The translations under genes and the position numbers were made by a program. A stretch of 41,179 nt of DNA from Streptomyces sp. BK340. Its GTDB lineage: Bacteria; Actinomycetota; Actinomycetes; Streptomycetales; Streptomycetaceae. The stretch lies in contig NZ_VISR01000049.1 in NCBI RefSeq assembly GCF_007827595.1, positions 1 to 41,179 of the forward strand, read 5' to 3'. This document shows positions 41,110-41,179 of this stretch, piece by piece (within the stretch, counting starts at the first letter, position 1; the number at the start of each line of letters is the position of its first letter). The notes beneath the pieces are model-generated. The model was not told the DNA's origin. It did no database searches and saw nothing but the letters and a program-made list of their open reading frames with translations.

Positions 41110-41179
41110 TCATGCTGATTGGCGCCGGAGGCCGGTGCCGGTGAAGCAGCCGTCGAGGACGTCGGGGCGGTACTGGAGC
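41110..41179 (-). CDS. Possible C-terminus of a gene entering from the right edge
   Basis: The open minus-strand frame reads LQYRPDVLDGCFTGTGLRRQ and SA, then TGA at 41110-41112. Codon bias is good, but only 22 codons are visible and no family can be assigned. Confidence 0.3.
   Translation of the reverse strand, partial: LQYRPDVLDGCFTGTGLRRQSA

Noticed and set aside
1..41179. CRISPR arrays
   Set aside because: I looked for short regularly spaced repeats with unique spacers on both strands and found none; the only tandem repeats are the GTCCAG tract and the 30-bp SARP linker duplication.

Overview
The window looks like chromosomal DNA from a Streptomyces or close relative. It is very GC-rich, most convincing genes have strong G/C bias at third codon positions, and GTG starts and ATGA/GTGA gene overlaps are common. 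The gene families also fit: a large SARP-type regulator, an F420/LLM oxidoreductase, encapsulated-terpene-cyclase and DUF6879/DUF5753 remnants, gas vesicle genes, YrhB and DUF6338. Intact small operons alternate with many broken genes and transposase or recombinase scraps. That is typical of an accessory or chromosome-arm region. A ~95-bp hairpin-containing sequence occurs in direct orientation near both ends (1-92 and 40289-40384).

Layout. 0-9.2 kb: truncated IS21 istA, a frameshifted mycothiol-dependent-enzyme remnant, a DUF6879/DUF5753 remnant, then intact hemerythrin, LLM oxidoreductase, a giant SARP/AAA/TPR regulator, a PPOX-like flavoprotein with a coupled small ORF, and a terpene cyclase fragment. 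9.4-12.8 kb: an S24/S26-like protein, a subtilase without a visible signal peptide, and an initiator-type tRNA-Met that a coding-like frame runs into. 13.4-20.8 kb: a divergent dienelactone hydrolase/GlxA-type regulator pair, a crotonase, a flavin monooxygenase-like protein, a membrane protein and a two-gene gas vesicle operon. 21-27.4 kb: recombinase remnants around a YrhB protein, a TetR/quinone-oxidoreductase unit whose two genes share an operator-like motif, and a second TetR divergent from an AhpD-like gene across tandem palindromes.

27.6-33 kb holds the most interesting unit. Four genes overlap by 4, 4 and 14 bp. They encode a CpXC-TPR-CHAT (caspase-like) protease, a second TPR-like protein, a three-TM DUF6338 membrane protein and a small acidic protein. 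An IS5-type remnant lies on the left and a broken secreted-protein gene on the right. I infer a regulated protease with a membrane partner, possibly a conflict or stress-response system; its function is not shown by sequence.

33-41 kb: isochorismatase, IS3, HxlR, MarR, erythromycin-esterase and aldo/keto-reductase remnants between intact SDR, VOC, alpha/beta hydrolase, HxlR and DUF3592 genes, ending with the second copy of the terminal repeat and a membrane protein gene broken at a G6 run.
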